Shown piece after piece: positions 40,976 to 49,609 of a stretch of DNA of 64,000 nt. The DNA is from DAOTTY01 sp964451095 (GTDB taxonomy: Bacteria; Chloroflexota; Anaerolineae; Aggregatilineales; Phototrophicaceae): positions 9,895-73,894 of the forward strand of contig CAYVGI010000007.1 of NCBI GenBank assembly GCA_964451095.1. Direction: 5' to 3'. Numbering within the stretch: position 1 is the first letter of the stretch; the number at the start of each line of letters is the position of its first letter. A model generated the notes under the pieces. That model was not told the origin of the DNA and searched no databases. It saw nothing but the letters and a program-made list of their open reading frames with translations. A program made the position numbers and the translations under genes.

Positions 40976-42298
40976 ATGCAACAAATACTACAGACAATCA
41001 TTCGTGTTCTAGATGGCACGCCTGCCGAGTACGGACAGCGAGACCGGGGGCAGAGCGTGGTCGAACTCGCGCTGATGATGCCCATCTTGCTCGTGCTAAT
41101 TGCAGGCATCGTGGAGATGGGCTGGTTCACCAACAACTATCTCATCCTGTTGGAGGCAACCCGCGTCGGCGCCCGTGAGGGTACCAAGCTGACGGGGGAT
41201 GGTAGCCCGCTAACGTGGGAGCGTGGTGCTGTAACCCTACAGGATGAAGAGCGCGACTCCGACGGCAATGTAACCCGCAATCGCGTTGACCTGGACTCCC
41301 GTGACGGTGTTTTCCCGATTAACTATGCCGTCAGCGCGGGCGACTCTCGCCTGGGGCGCGGCATGTCCAATGATACCAGCATCCCGGGCGATGCCTGCTC
41401 ACAGGGAGGGTTCATCGCAGGCTTTTACACTGTGGTTGCCTGCCAAACCCTGCTGGCAATGGCTCCCGCAGACCAGGACGTAAGCGCGTTACCTGCGGCG
41501 GCTCCCGCACCAGGTGAGGATATCCCCAACCGCAACGACATTGTCGTGTCTGTGTTTTCTCTCAACCGCGTTGCAGCGGTGGGTTCACCAGACTGCATAG
41601 GCGGCTGCAACAACCTTGCACGCCCCTATGAAGAGAACGACGATGGAGATTTCCGCAGTAATGCACCTCTGGTGGGTGACGGTAGTTCCGGCACCCGTGC
41701 GGCGGATGGTGCGCAAATAATGGTCACCGGGCGCTTCCCGGCGAATGCCAATGAGTGTGGTGACGACTCCCGCGACCCGTTCGACATCAACAGCAACAAT
41801 GGCATGGATTCCTGGGAGATTGACTCGAATCGGCTGAGCGTGCTAAACACAGGCGGCATCCTCTACGACGATGGTGCCGATGTGCAGGGTGGCAACGCCT
41901 TCCGAGGCTTTGCGCTCACTGGCAAGTGGGAAACCCCCGGCTGCGTCGGCTCCGAGTGGAACATTAACCGCATTGAGCGAGTTGTGAACCTCCAAGGCGG
42001 CAATGTCACCGAGGATCAGATCAACCGCCTGCCAGACCGTCAGGGGCTTGTCCTGGTGGAGGTGTTCTGGCGGCACGAGCTGCTGCTAGACCTGCCCTTC
42101 TATGGCAACATCTTCCGCATTTTGGGCACAAGCGCTGCCGATGACGAAGACCAAGGCTACATCAAGGTGTGGGCAGCGTTCCCCATTCCCACCGTCGGCT
42201 TCGACCTAGAGTTCGACCGTGCATGTGATGAACTCTTCTTCGACCCCGCGGGAATGAACTCGACCGCGATTAGCGGCATCAACTGTGCCATTCCGTAA
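40976..42298 (+). CDS. TadE-like pseudopilin with large extracellular domain
   Basis: The start chosen is ATG 40976 (MQQILQTIIRVLDGTPAEYG); the frame is open upstream but that part is the end of the regulator gene and a leader. Residues 22-55 form the TadE signature: RGQSVVELALMMPILLVLIA then GIVEMGWFTNNYLILLEATR. TadE proteins are processed pseudopilins of Flp/Tad systems. The remaining 385 residues are extracellular and much longer than a usual TadE (about 150-200). An EF-hand-like loop is visible at residues 270-281 (DINSNNGMDSWE). No Tad ATPase or prepilin peptidase is in the window. Confidence 0.82.
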   Translation: MQQILQTIIRVLDGTPAEYGQRDRGQSVVELALMMPILLVLIAGIVEMGWFTNNYLILLEATRVGAREGTKLTGDGSPLTWERGAVTLQDEERDSDGNVTRNRVDLDSRDGVFPINYAVSAGDSRLGRGMSNDTSIPGDACSQGGFIAGFYTVVACQTLLAMAPADQDVSALPAAAPAPGEDIPNRNDIVVSVFSLNRVAAVGSPDCIGGCNNLARPYEENDDGDFRSNAPLVGDGSSGTRAADGAQIMVTGRFPANANECGDDSRDPFDINSNNGMDSWEIDSNRLSVLNTGGILYDDGADVQGGNAFRGFALTGKWETPGCVGSEWNINRIERVVNLQGGNVTEDQINRLPDRQGLVLVEVFWRHELLLDLPFYGNIFRILGTSAADDEDQGYIKVWAAFPIPTVGFDLEFDRACDELFFDPAGMNSTAISGINCAIP

Positions 42299-42334
42299 TG
42301 AACTTTGTAAGTATTGGAACCGAGAGGTAACAGG

Positions 42335-45250
42335 ATGAAACGACTGAGCAAACGTTTCAAGCGGGCGCTGCGGCGCAGCCAAACCGGGCAAGCGATCTTG
42401 CTACTGGCATTTGGGTTTTTGGTGCTGCTGGGCTTCGTAGGCATCGTAACCGACCTGTCGCTGCTGTTTGTGCGCTTTACAGCGCTGCGCCGCGCGGTGG
42501 ACAGTGCCGCCGTTGCCGCAGCAGGGCAGTTCAACCGCACCGAAAGCGACCAGATCAATAAAGAGCGTACGACGTTCGCTGCACGCCAGTTTTTGGAGTT
42601 CCACGGCATTGACCCTAGCGGCGTCATCGTCGATACGTGCTCCAGCGTGCCGAACAATGTCGATCCGGCATCGCCAGACAACTGGAACTACACAGATGCT
42701 GACATCGCCGCTGTGGAAGGGGGCGGTCCGCGCCCGGCAGGTGTGCCAACAGATATCGACGACGAGGACGCTGCTACGCTGATGCGCTACCAGCGCGAGG
42801 TGTTCAATGACGTGTGCGATCCCGAAAGTGAAGGTGACCCAACCGCCGCGCTTTCTGGGCGGAAGCTGGTGCGCGTGCAGGCAAGCATCAGCGTGCCCAC
42901 CACGTTCATGAGCTTGTTCGGCTACACTGAGTTTGACCTGACGGCGAGCGCTGTATCGGAAACAGCATCACTAGACGTGGTGATCGTGTTGGACGTGAGT
43001 GAATCAATGCTGTTCGACACCACCTACGACGACTACGACGCTTACATCTTCGGCGCAGGTGACTTTTACGGTCCCGGCACAGACCGGGGACATCGCTTTT
43101 ACCGGTATCTGCCGCCGCGTATTGCCTTTGTGCACGACCACTACGAAAATCTCGGCGGTTTGGAGAACAGTACGACCGAATTCCGCAAGCTGTTCTTGCA
43201 GGAGTATAACCTGGGCGGTTTCCTCGTGCGGGATACCACCTTCAGCCCCTCTCCTGAATTTGACGGTCCTGAGCCGTGGCGGACTGTACCCGACCTAGAC
43301 CCGGCAACCCAGGTGGATCTCTCCTATGGGCGTTACTACATGGACGGCAACACGCCCAGCCTAGTTGACCCCGGTAACGCTGCTGTGACTGCGGCAGTTG
43401 GTGGCGGGGGCGCCCCTGGCGGCGTCACACTTGTCGATATGCGTGAGGACTGCCGTGTGGCGGTACATCCCGCGTCTGTGCGCATACCTGTTGAGTCCGG
43501 TGTGCCCAACGAGGGCTACGGCACAACAGAATCTTTGCTGGAGCAGTACAACGCGCTTACCGGTGACGCATGGAGCAGCGGTGCGGGCGACTTCTTCCAG
43601 GCAAACTTCGATTTCTACGGATGCTGTAACGACCCCACAGGCGGCGCGATCATTGACCCGGAGACGAGGGTCATCACGCCCGCAGGCTTCCCCGGCGGAC
43701 CTGATCAGGCGCAACAGGAACTCTTTTACGAAGGGCGCGGCGACAACGACTTCTCCGACCTAGTGTGCCAGCCGTTTAAGCAGGCACGCGACGCGAGCAT
43801 GGAGTTTTTGCTCAACATTGACTTTGTGGCGGGCGACCGTGTGGCATTCGTTACGTTCGACCGCACCGCGCACATCATCGACCCTGACCTGGACGGCACA
43901 CAATACATCCCCATGATTAGCGACCGTGCCATTGCGATGGAAGTGCTCACGCAGTCCATTGGTGTACGCGCAGAGCCAACCTTCTACACTTCGGTTGACC
44001 CAGCAACAACGGGGTTGCCTATCGGTCCGCAGTTCGATACCGCCAGCGGCAGCAACGTCTTCTACTGGAACGCGTTCAGCAACGGTACCAATGAAATTGA
44101 TACCGACAACGATGGCGAGAACGACGCGCTGGAAGGTATTCCGCTCGACCGCGACGCGCAGTACGAAGACCTACCATCGGGCGCACTTACCCGCGAGTAT
44201 CTCGTGCGAGACTCCTGTGCGTTCGACAACGCTGCCCTGCCCGGCGATAACGGTTTTGGCTTCTCCATCTGGGACCCCAACAATCAGGAATGGGGCATCC
44301 TGGGCGATGCCATGACGCCCGACCTGGATAGCACCACCCGCAACAAGCTGGACAACTTTACTGACCCGATTCGCTATGCTTTCCAGTCGTATGAGTTCTG
44401 GGGGCAGTGCCGTGGTACCAACATCGGTGCCGCGCTGCGCGAATCGAACAATGTGCTCACCAACCCCGGTTGGACGCGCCGCGACGGTGCGGTTTGGGTG
44501 GTGGTGCTGCTGAGTGATGGTGCTGCTGGCGCGACCGACCCCATTGGCGGCGGCAATGAAGCACGCCCATATCTCCGTGCAGACAACAGCCAGGACTGGC
44601 GTATTGACGACGCAGCACCCATAGCCGCCGACTACGGTGTGTACGGCTTCTGCCCGAACCAGGCGCAGAACGACAGCGGCGAACTCGTCGACAGCGGTGT
44701 TTTGCTGGATGCTGTGCCACCCCACTGCACCGACCTGGATCCGGAAACACGCCATGCCTGTGGCACCGACATTGACGGTGACCCGAACAGTAAACTCCCG
44801 CTGGAAATTCCGCTCATCACATCCATCCAAGACACCGCTCCCAACTTGAGCGACCCGGGTTGTGCTTCCTACGACCCGGACGACTACGCCCGCGACTGGG
44901 CAGACTTCGTCGCGATGGATCGTGGCGACAACCGCCAACTGCCGACGATTTACACCATCGGCTTTAACCTGGAGTACAACGCGAACCCCGGTGACCCTGG
45001 CACGCCAGACGGTGCCGCTAACAAGTGCGAGGCAAACCCGACGGACTGCCTGGGCGAAGAGCTGCTCCGCTATATCGCGGATATCGGCGACAACAACGAG
45101 CGTAATGTCGGTGACTATCCCAACGCTGCCGATGGTGACCGCTTTACCGAGGTCAACTATGGCAACTACTGGAACGCGCCCGACGGTGACCAACTGACGG
45201 ATGTGTTCGACGAAATCGCAAGCCGCCTGTTCATCCGCCTCACTGGCTGA
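42335..45250 (+). CDS. TadG-like protein with von Willebrand factor A domain
   Basis: The 971-residue protein starts at ATG 42335 with a GAGGTAACAGG leader. Residues 15-50 are the TadE/G-type helix (SQTGQAILLLAFGFLVLLGF, with TDLSLLFVRFTALRRAVDSA after it). A VWA domain begins near residue 214 (LDVVIVLDVSESML) with the MIDAS motif Asp220-Val-Ser-Glu-Ser, and continues after long insertions, for example VWVVVLLSDGAAGATDP and TIYTIGFNL. Residues 589-600 (DTDNDGENDALE) form a thrombospondin-3-like calcium loop. TadG with VWA occurs in Flp pilus loci; here the domain is interrupted by inserts totalling several hundred residues. Likely a surface adhesin. Confidence 0.85.
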   Translation: MKRLSKRFKRALRRSQTGQAILLLAFGFLVLLGFVGIVTDLSLLFVRFTALRRAVDSAAVAAAGQFNRTESDQINKERTTFAARQFLEFHGIDPSGVIVDTCSSVPNNVDPASPDNWNYTDADIAAVEGGGPRPAGVPTDIDDEDAATLMRYQREVFNDVCDPESEGDPTAALSGRKLVRVQASISVPTTFMSLFGYTEFDLTASAVSETASLDVVIVLDVSESMLFDTTYDDYDAYIFGAGDFYGPGTDRGHRFYRYLPPRIAFVHDHYENLGGLENSTTEFRKLFLQEYNLGGFLVRDTTFSPSPEFDGPEPWRTVPDLDPATQVDLSYGRYYMDGNTPSLVDPGNAAVTAAVGGGGAPGGVTLVDMREDCRVAVHPASVRIPVESGVPNEGYGTTESLLEQYNALTGDAWSSGAGDFFQANFDFYGCCNDPTGGAIIDPETRVITPAGFPGGPDQAQQELFYEGRGDNDFSDLVCQPFKQARDASMEFLLNIDFVAGDRVAFVTFDRTAHIIDPDLDGTQYIPMISDRAIAMEVLTQSIGVRAEPTFYTSVDPATTGLPIGPQFDTASGSNVFYWNAFSNGTNEIDTDNDGENDALEGIPLDRDAQYEDLPSGALTREYLVRDSCAFDNAALPGDNGFGFSIWDPNNQEWGILGDAMTPDLDSTTRNKLDNFTDPIRYAFQSYEFWGQCRGTNIGAALRESNNVLTNPGWTRRDGAVWVVVLLSDGAAGATDPIGGGNEARPYLRADNSQDWRIDDAAPIAADYGVYGFCPNQAQNDSGELVDSGVLLDAVPPHCTDLDPETRHACGTDIDGDPNSKLPLEIPLITSIQDTAPNLSDPGCASYDPDDYARDWADFVAMDRGDNRQLPTIYTIGFNLEYNANPGDPGTPDGAANKCEANPTDCLGEELLRYIADIGDNNERNVGDYPNAADGDRFTEVNYGNYWNAPDGDQLTDVFDEIASRLFIRLTG

Positions 45251-48200
45251 TGCAACAGCAGACCAATCGCAAGCAAATGGGTGCACCGGGTAACACCCCG
45301 GCGGCACCTCTTGTAGGAGTGAATGAGTTTATGCAAGCAATCCAACGTCCACCGGACAACCACACAGACCCACGAAAGGGGCAAACGCTGGTCGAATTTG
45401 CGATCACCCTGCCCATCGTGCTGGTGCTGATGTTGGGGATTGTCGAATTCGGGCGCATCTTCCAGGCGTGGATCTCTATCCAGAATGCGACGCGCATTGC
45501 CGCTCGCTACGCCAGTACCGGGCGCTATCTCGAAGAATTCGACAACCTGATCCTCGACGACAGCATCAACCTCGGCGCGGAGGACTCCGAGTCCATCGTG
45601 CCCTGCGTCATCAATACTGGCATTACCGGCGGCAATACCCAGCTTTACTACGCGACATCCAACTCCACTGCCAACGGCGTGCAGCACGTCCCCGTTGGGC
45701 AGGAGCGTATCTTCCGGACGTGGTGGGGCAAAGATTGTGAGCCAGAGGCAATCGAGGGCGGTCCCAGTACCGACCAGTTCCTGCGTGAAGACCTCGTACG
45801 CATCCCGTCCATCTACAGTATTGCTGCCGACGGTGCGGGCGGTTTGGGCGTCCAGCCCATTAACGTGGAGGAGATTACATCGGGTGGTGGCAACCAGGTC
45901 GCCGAAGAGCGGCTGGCAAAGTTCTTGTACTCCGTTTGGCACCCGCGCTACCCACAGCTCATGTGGAGCCCTAATACGAGTGATGTGACTCAGACGCTCG
46001 TCACGCCCGGTGAACTGCCGCCGCTGGATGTGGACGGACCGGACGACGGCGGCAATGCACAACGCGCCCTGGAGTTGCAGGGTTATTTTTCCGTCATGAT
46101 TTGCAGCAGCCGCGAAGTGCTGCAGGACGAAACACCCTGGATCGGCATAGTAGATGACGAAGGTGAGCCGACCTTTACCAACCGTTACATTCCGATCTTC
46201 AACCCGGAAGAGTTCGACCCGTCCGCTTATGCGTCGCCAAACCGTGCGTCTGACGAAGCGAATGCACAAGTCCTACTAGACTCCCTAAGCGAAGGCGGCA
46301 GGTACTTCAACCGCTACACGGACATGCCAAGCTGCTTCCTCAACGTGAGTGGGGACAACGCTGGCGTCCGCTGGCTAGACCCCGGTGGTCCTGGCGACCG
46401 GGTGGATGTAGCGGTGTCTTTCTATCACCCGCTCATCACCCCGCTTGGCTTGGCAGACTTCCTGCCTATGCACGCTCGCCGTTCCGCAGTCGTGGAATCG
46501 TTCCGCAGTGCGAGTGCACCGTCCAGTGACCCATCTGGTGCGACGGGCAGTGACGGCATTGACGAGAGCCTTAACGCCACACCAACGTTTACCTTTACAC
46601 CGTCGCAGACTTTCACACCGTCAAACACGCCGACTGCAACATTCACACCCACAGCATCCCCCACACCAGAAGAACTCACGTTCGACTGTGCGGCGGTGGA
46701 GTTCGTGGCGATTGACCAGAACGTACCGGACAACGGCGACGATCAGAAGATCGGTTTCACGGCGGGCAGCGTCGTGTTTGTCATCCGCAACAACAACAAC
46801 ACCCCGGCACGCCTGCGCAGCGTTCAGCTTAACTGGTCGCGCAATGAGTACGACAGTGACCCAAGTGTGGAGCCTGTTCCCAACTACCCGGGCTTCTTCT
46901 TCGACCGCTTCGAGCTAGACGGCGCCGCCCACTGGGATGGCACCGACCGCGACCCGGAGACGAACACCATCGCAGAACTGGGTGACCGTACCCTGACCGG
47001 AGACTTTGAAATTCCGCCGAACCAGACTGTACGCTGGTCAGCAGTTTACCAGAGCGGTCCGACGATCCTGAGTGATGTGCTGCCGCGCAGCGCCTTCAGC
47101 GGCACTGCCTTCACGATGATTGACCCGCTCACGGGCATAGAATGCCCTACCCCACTGGAGTTCACGTCGACCAACGACGAGACGACCCTGACCGAGCCGC
47201 CGAACGTCGACCCGGAAACGGATTGCGCGAGCAGCACCATTGATTTTGGCAACGGCAGCCCGATGTTCCAGCAGCAGGGTTGGGTACTGCTCACGATAAC
47301 CAACAACCGACCCGACATCCCCGCCCCCATCCAAGATTTCTCCGTCACCTGGGGACCGTGGGAAGACCGTGAAGAGCCCGGCTCTGTGCGTTTGCAGGGT
47401 GTTTACGTTGGTGGTGATGTACCGCCAGGTGGTACCCAAATCTGGGCAGCAAACAACAACGAGGGTGTGGGCATCAACCGGCTGACGGACAACGCAGGCA
47501 CGCTGGAAGACCCCAATGACTATTCGTCCGTTACCCGTTCCGACGGGCAGTGGCTGGTCGGCGATGAGTTCGCCATCCCGCCGAACGCGAGCCGTAACTT
47601 CTGGCTGGACTTCAACGGAGACAACCTCTCTGGCGATCGTAACATGATCCCGTCCGACCTCAACGGCACACGGGTGACTATCGGCTGCCCGACCTTTGGC
47701 GAGGGCGAGGAACCGGGTGGTCCGGGCGATGACCCCAGCGGCGAGATCATCATTGACTTGCCAAACCCGCCACCACCAACCCCAGACTTGCGCAACGACC
47801 CGCCAATTGCCCAGGATGACACGGTGATTGTCACCAATGCCAGCGGCAGAAGCAGCTTTGGCGCAGCCGATAGCGTGCTCAACAACGACACGGACTGCCT
47901 GGACGATACGCTCAACCGCGTGAACTTCATTGAGCCGCCATGTGTCGATATCAACGATCCTAACGACCCAGGTGCTCAAAACGGTGACAACCCGCTAACT
48001 GTTTCTTCGTGCACGGGTAACAATGGTTGTAGAACTGACCGGGGTGGGCGCATCTACATGAACCCTGATGGCACGTTCGACTACGACCCGTCGAACAGTA
48101 ACGCAGGCGACTTCTGTAGTGGTGAGGAGTTTGTTGATACCTACCCCTACCAGATCCAAGACGGTCGCCCGGGTAACGCAGCGTCGGCAACTGGCGTGCT

Positions 48201-48669
48201 CACACTTGTTGTACAGCCAAGCGGCGATTCGAACAGCCGTCCGGAAACGGTCGACGGTATCGGCACGCTTACGCTGGACACCGCCAACAGCAACACGATC
48301 AGTGCGCCTGGCAACCCCAACGATGGGCGTAACTTGAACCAGTTGTTCTTTGATGCTGATGGTGACACCCTGAGCTTCACGCTACGCAGCGTAGATGGTG
48401 CCGGGAATGGCAGCATCACGATAAACAGCAACGGTAGCTGGACGTTCACGGCACCGCAAAGCCTGATCGACAAGCCGGACGGTACCATCAGCCAGGTAGA
48501 GATTAGCGTCCGTGCCAACGATGGTGCCGATAAGTGTAATACGCGTGACAACACGTTCAGGATCAACGTGATTGGCTCCGGTGAGGTTGAACCGGATCCG
48601 CCGGATGATCCGCCGGACGACCCGCCGGATGACGGCGACTTCGGTGGTCCTATCACTGGCACGGGCTGA
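45250..48669 (+). CDS. TadE-like giant surface protein with duplicated and cadherin-like domains
   Basis: The 1139-residue protein starts at ATG 45250, overlapping the TadG stop by 1 base. Residues 43-85 are the TadE helix (KGQTLVEFAITLPIVLVLML then GIVEFGRIFQAWISIQNATR). A TadE-type extracellular part follows to about 440. A TPTxTP linker covers about 442-476. Then come two related beta domains (about 477-640 and 655-830, each with a CA..FV or CASSTIDF start, a WSR or WGPWED core and IPPN). The last 300 residues hold cadherin/VCBS-like domains (NDPPIAQDDTVIVTNAS, YMNPDGTFDYDPSN, ITINSNGSWTFTAP). The end is a PDDP-rich tail. Confidence 0.82.
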   Translation: MQQQTNRKQMGAPGNTPAAPLVGVNEFMQAIQRPPDNHTDPRKGQTLVEFAITLPIVLVLMLGIVEFGRIFQAWISIQNATRIAARYASTGRYLEEFDNLILDDSINLGAEDSESIVPCVINTGITGGNTQLYYATSNSTANGVQHVPVGQERIFRTWWGKDCEPEAIEGGPSTDQFLREDLVRIPSIYSIAADGAGGLGVQPINVEEITSGGGNQVAEERLAKFLYSVWHPRYPQLMWSPNTSDVTQTLVTPGELPPLDVDGPDDGGNAQRALELQGYFSVMICSSREVLQDETPWIGIVDDEGEPTFTNRYIPIFNPEEFDPSAYASPNRASDEANAQVLLDSLSEGGRYFNRYTDMPSCFLNVSGDNAGVRWLDPGGPGDRVDVAVSFYHPLITPLGLADFLPMHARRSAVVESFRSASAPSSDPSGATGSDGIDESLNATPTFTFTPSQTFTPSNTPTATFTPTASPTPEELTFDCAAVEFVAIDQNVPDNGDDQKIGFTAGSVVFVIRNNNNTPARLRSVQLNWSRNEYDSDPSVEPVPNYPGFFFDRFELDGAAHWDGTDRDPETNTIAELGDRTLTGDFEIPPNQTVRWSAVYQSGPTILSDVLPRSAFSGTAFTMIDPLTGIECPTPLEFTSTNDETTLTEPPNVDPETDCASSTIDFGNGSPMFQQQGWVLLTITNNRPDIPAPIQDFSVTWGPWEDREEPGSVRLQGVYVGGDVPPGGTQIWAANNNEGVGINRLTDNAGTLEDPNDYSSVTRSDGQWLVGDEFAIPPNASRNFWLDFNGDNLSGDRNMIPSDLNGTRVTIGCPTFGEGEEPGGPGDDPSGEIIIDLPNPPPPTPDLRNDPPIAQDDTVIVTNASGRSSFGAADSVLNNDTDCLDDTLNRVNFIEPPCVDINDPNDPGAQNGDNPLTVSSCTGNNGCRTDRGGRIYMNPDGTFDYDPSNSNAGDFCSGEEFVDTYPYQIQDGRPGNAASATGVLTLVVQPSGDSNSRPETVDGIGTLTLDTANSNTISAPGNPNDGRNLNQLFFDADGDTLSFTLRSVDGAGNGSITINSNGSWTFTAPQSLIDKPDGTISQVEISVRANDGADKCNTRDNTFRINVIGSGEVEPDPPDDPPDDPPDDGDFGGPITGTG

Positions 48670-48699
48670 TCTGCCTGAGTGGTAACAACGCATAACCGC

Positions 48700-48733
48700 A
48701 CCCCCTGCTGCATTAACTGTGGCAGGGGGTTTT
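48700..48733 (+). terminator. Rho-independent terminator of the TadE/TadG operon
   Basis: ACCCCCTGC (48700-48708) pairs with GCAGGGGGT (48722-48730) over a 13-base loop, and TTTTG follows. It ends the three-gene plus-strand operon and lies against the stop of the converging DUF2085 gene. Confidence 0.85.
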
Positions 48734-48735
48734 GC

Positions 48736-49515
48736 TTATGTGGGGATGCCCGCCCGCCGGAACTTCGCCTCAAGCTCCCGCCGTGTCTCCTCGAACGACA
48801 GCGCAAGGTATGGGAATCCCAGCCATGCGTTCATAAACCCGAACGTCGCCCCGGTTAGCACCCGGAAGTGTGGCAGCGTCTCCCGCACGGGCCAGAACTC
48901 AAACGGTGGGTAGCTCAGCAATTGGCTAAACCCGTCAATGCCAATCGGACCCAGCCCCAGCCAAAACCACAGTACAATCGGCACCGGGCGCACCCGCTTG
49001 CGGAAGACCCCATACAGGATACCGCCCGTCCACAGCGCCAGGTAAATCGCAATGTCCCGCGCACACACTGTGACTTTGTACCCCATCACATCGTTGCCCA
49101 CGTAGCTGCGTGCCGCCCACTGCAAGTTCGCCCAACTGCGCAGTTCGTCAATGTCGTCACTAGATTCCGCGTACAGGTTGTCTACATTGGCGAAAGCGGG
49201 CGGGTTTGCTGCTGCGATCATCTCCTCGTAGGGCACGAGTGTGGTGCGCGTGTTCTCACGCGGGTAAAACCACTGCTCCCCAAACAAAAACACACTGCGG
49301 AAGCCAAACTGATGACAAAACGGTTTGTACGCAAAGTAAATCGCGTTGGCTGGGCGCGTGTAGCCCAGGTGCATCAGCGTGGGTGCCACGAACGGCAGCC
49401 ACACAAAAATCCCCAGGAAAAATAAAACCACCACGAGCCAGCGTTTCGTCAGCCAGTACAGCGCCCGGTTCACTGCCAGCGCGATATTGCGTCCATCTTC
49501 GGTGCGGTCGGTCAT
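48736..49515 (-). CDS. DUF2085 family membrane protein
   Basis: The 259-residue protein has about four hydrophobic segments. DUF2085 features are clear: YKPFCHQFGFRSVFLFGEQ, CARDIAIYLALWTGGILYGV, LGLGPIGIDGFSQLLSY and RETLPHFRVLTGATFGFMNA. The conserved C-H-Q, C-A-R-D and D-G-x-x-Q residues may bind a metal or take part in redox, but no function is known. The family is common in Chloroflexota and Firmicutes. The N-terminus (TDRTEDGRNIALAV) is cytoplasmic. It starts 25 bases before the terminator of the CcdA-TlpA gene and is transcribed in the same direction. Confidence 0.93.
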   Translation of the reverse strand: MTDRTEDGRNIALAVNRALYWLTKRWLVVVLFFLGIFVWLPFVAPTLMHLGYTRPANAIYFAYKPFCHQFGFRSVFLFGEQWFYPRENTRTTLVPYEEMIAAANPPAFANVDNLYAESSDDIDELRSWANLQWAARSYVGNDVMGYKVTVCARDIAIYLALWTGGILYGVFRKRVRPVPIVLWFWLGLGPIGIDGFSQLLSYPPFEFWPVRETLPHFRVLTGATFGFMNAWLGFPYLALSFEETRRELEAKFRRAGIPT

Positions 49516-49536
49516 GGGTGTCCCCTTAAAGAAAAC

Positions 49537-49567
49537 AAAACAGGGGAGAGGTTAGCCTCGTCCCCTG
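49537..49567 (-). terminator. Rho-independent terminator of the ccdA-tlpA gene
   Basis: CAGGGGA (49541-49547) pairs with TCCCCTG (49561-49567), with GAGG/CCTC extending the stem around a TTAG loop. Read on the minus strand the hairpin is followed by TTTTGTTTT, the U-tract. Confidence 0.85.
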
Positions 49568-49609
49568 GAACAAGCAAGTATACGTCTGGGTATTGATGGG
49601 TGTGCGGGT

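Noticed and set aside
44171..46269. Long minus-strand frames opposite the TadG/TadE genes (44171-45307 and 45166-46269)
   Set aside because: They are GC-rich antisense shadows with histidine- and arginine-rich composition and no recognisable domain.
46577..46680. Repeated ACACC-type bases resembling a short tandem repeat or CRISPR-like element
   Set aside because: It encodes a TPTxTP linker inside a coding frame; no spacers or repeats of regular length.
47038..47979. Minus-strand frame of 313 codons opposite the giant TadE-like gene
   Set aside because: Antisense shadow; the plus strand has coherent domain structure here.
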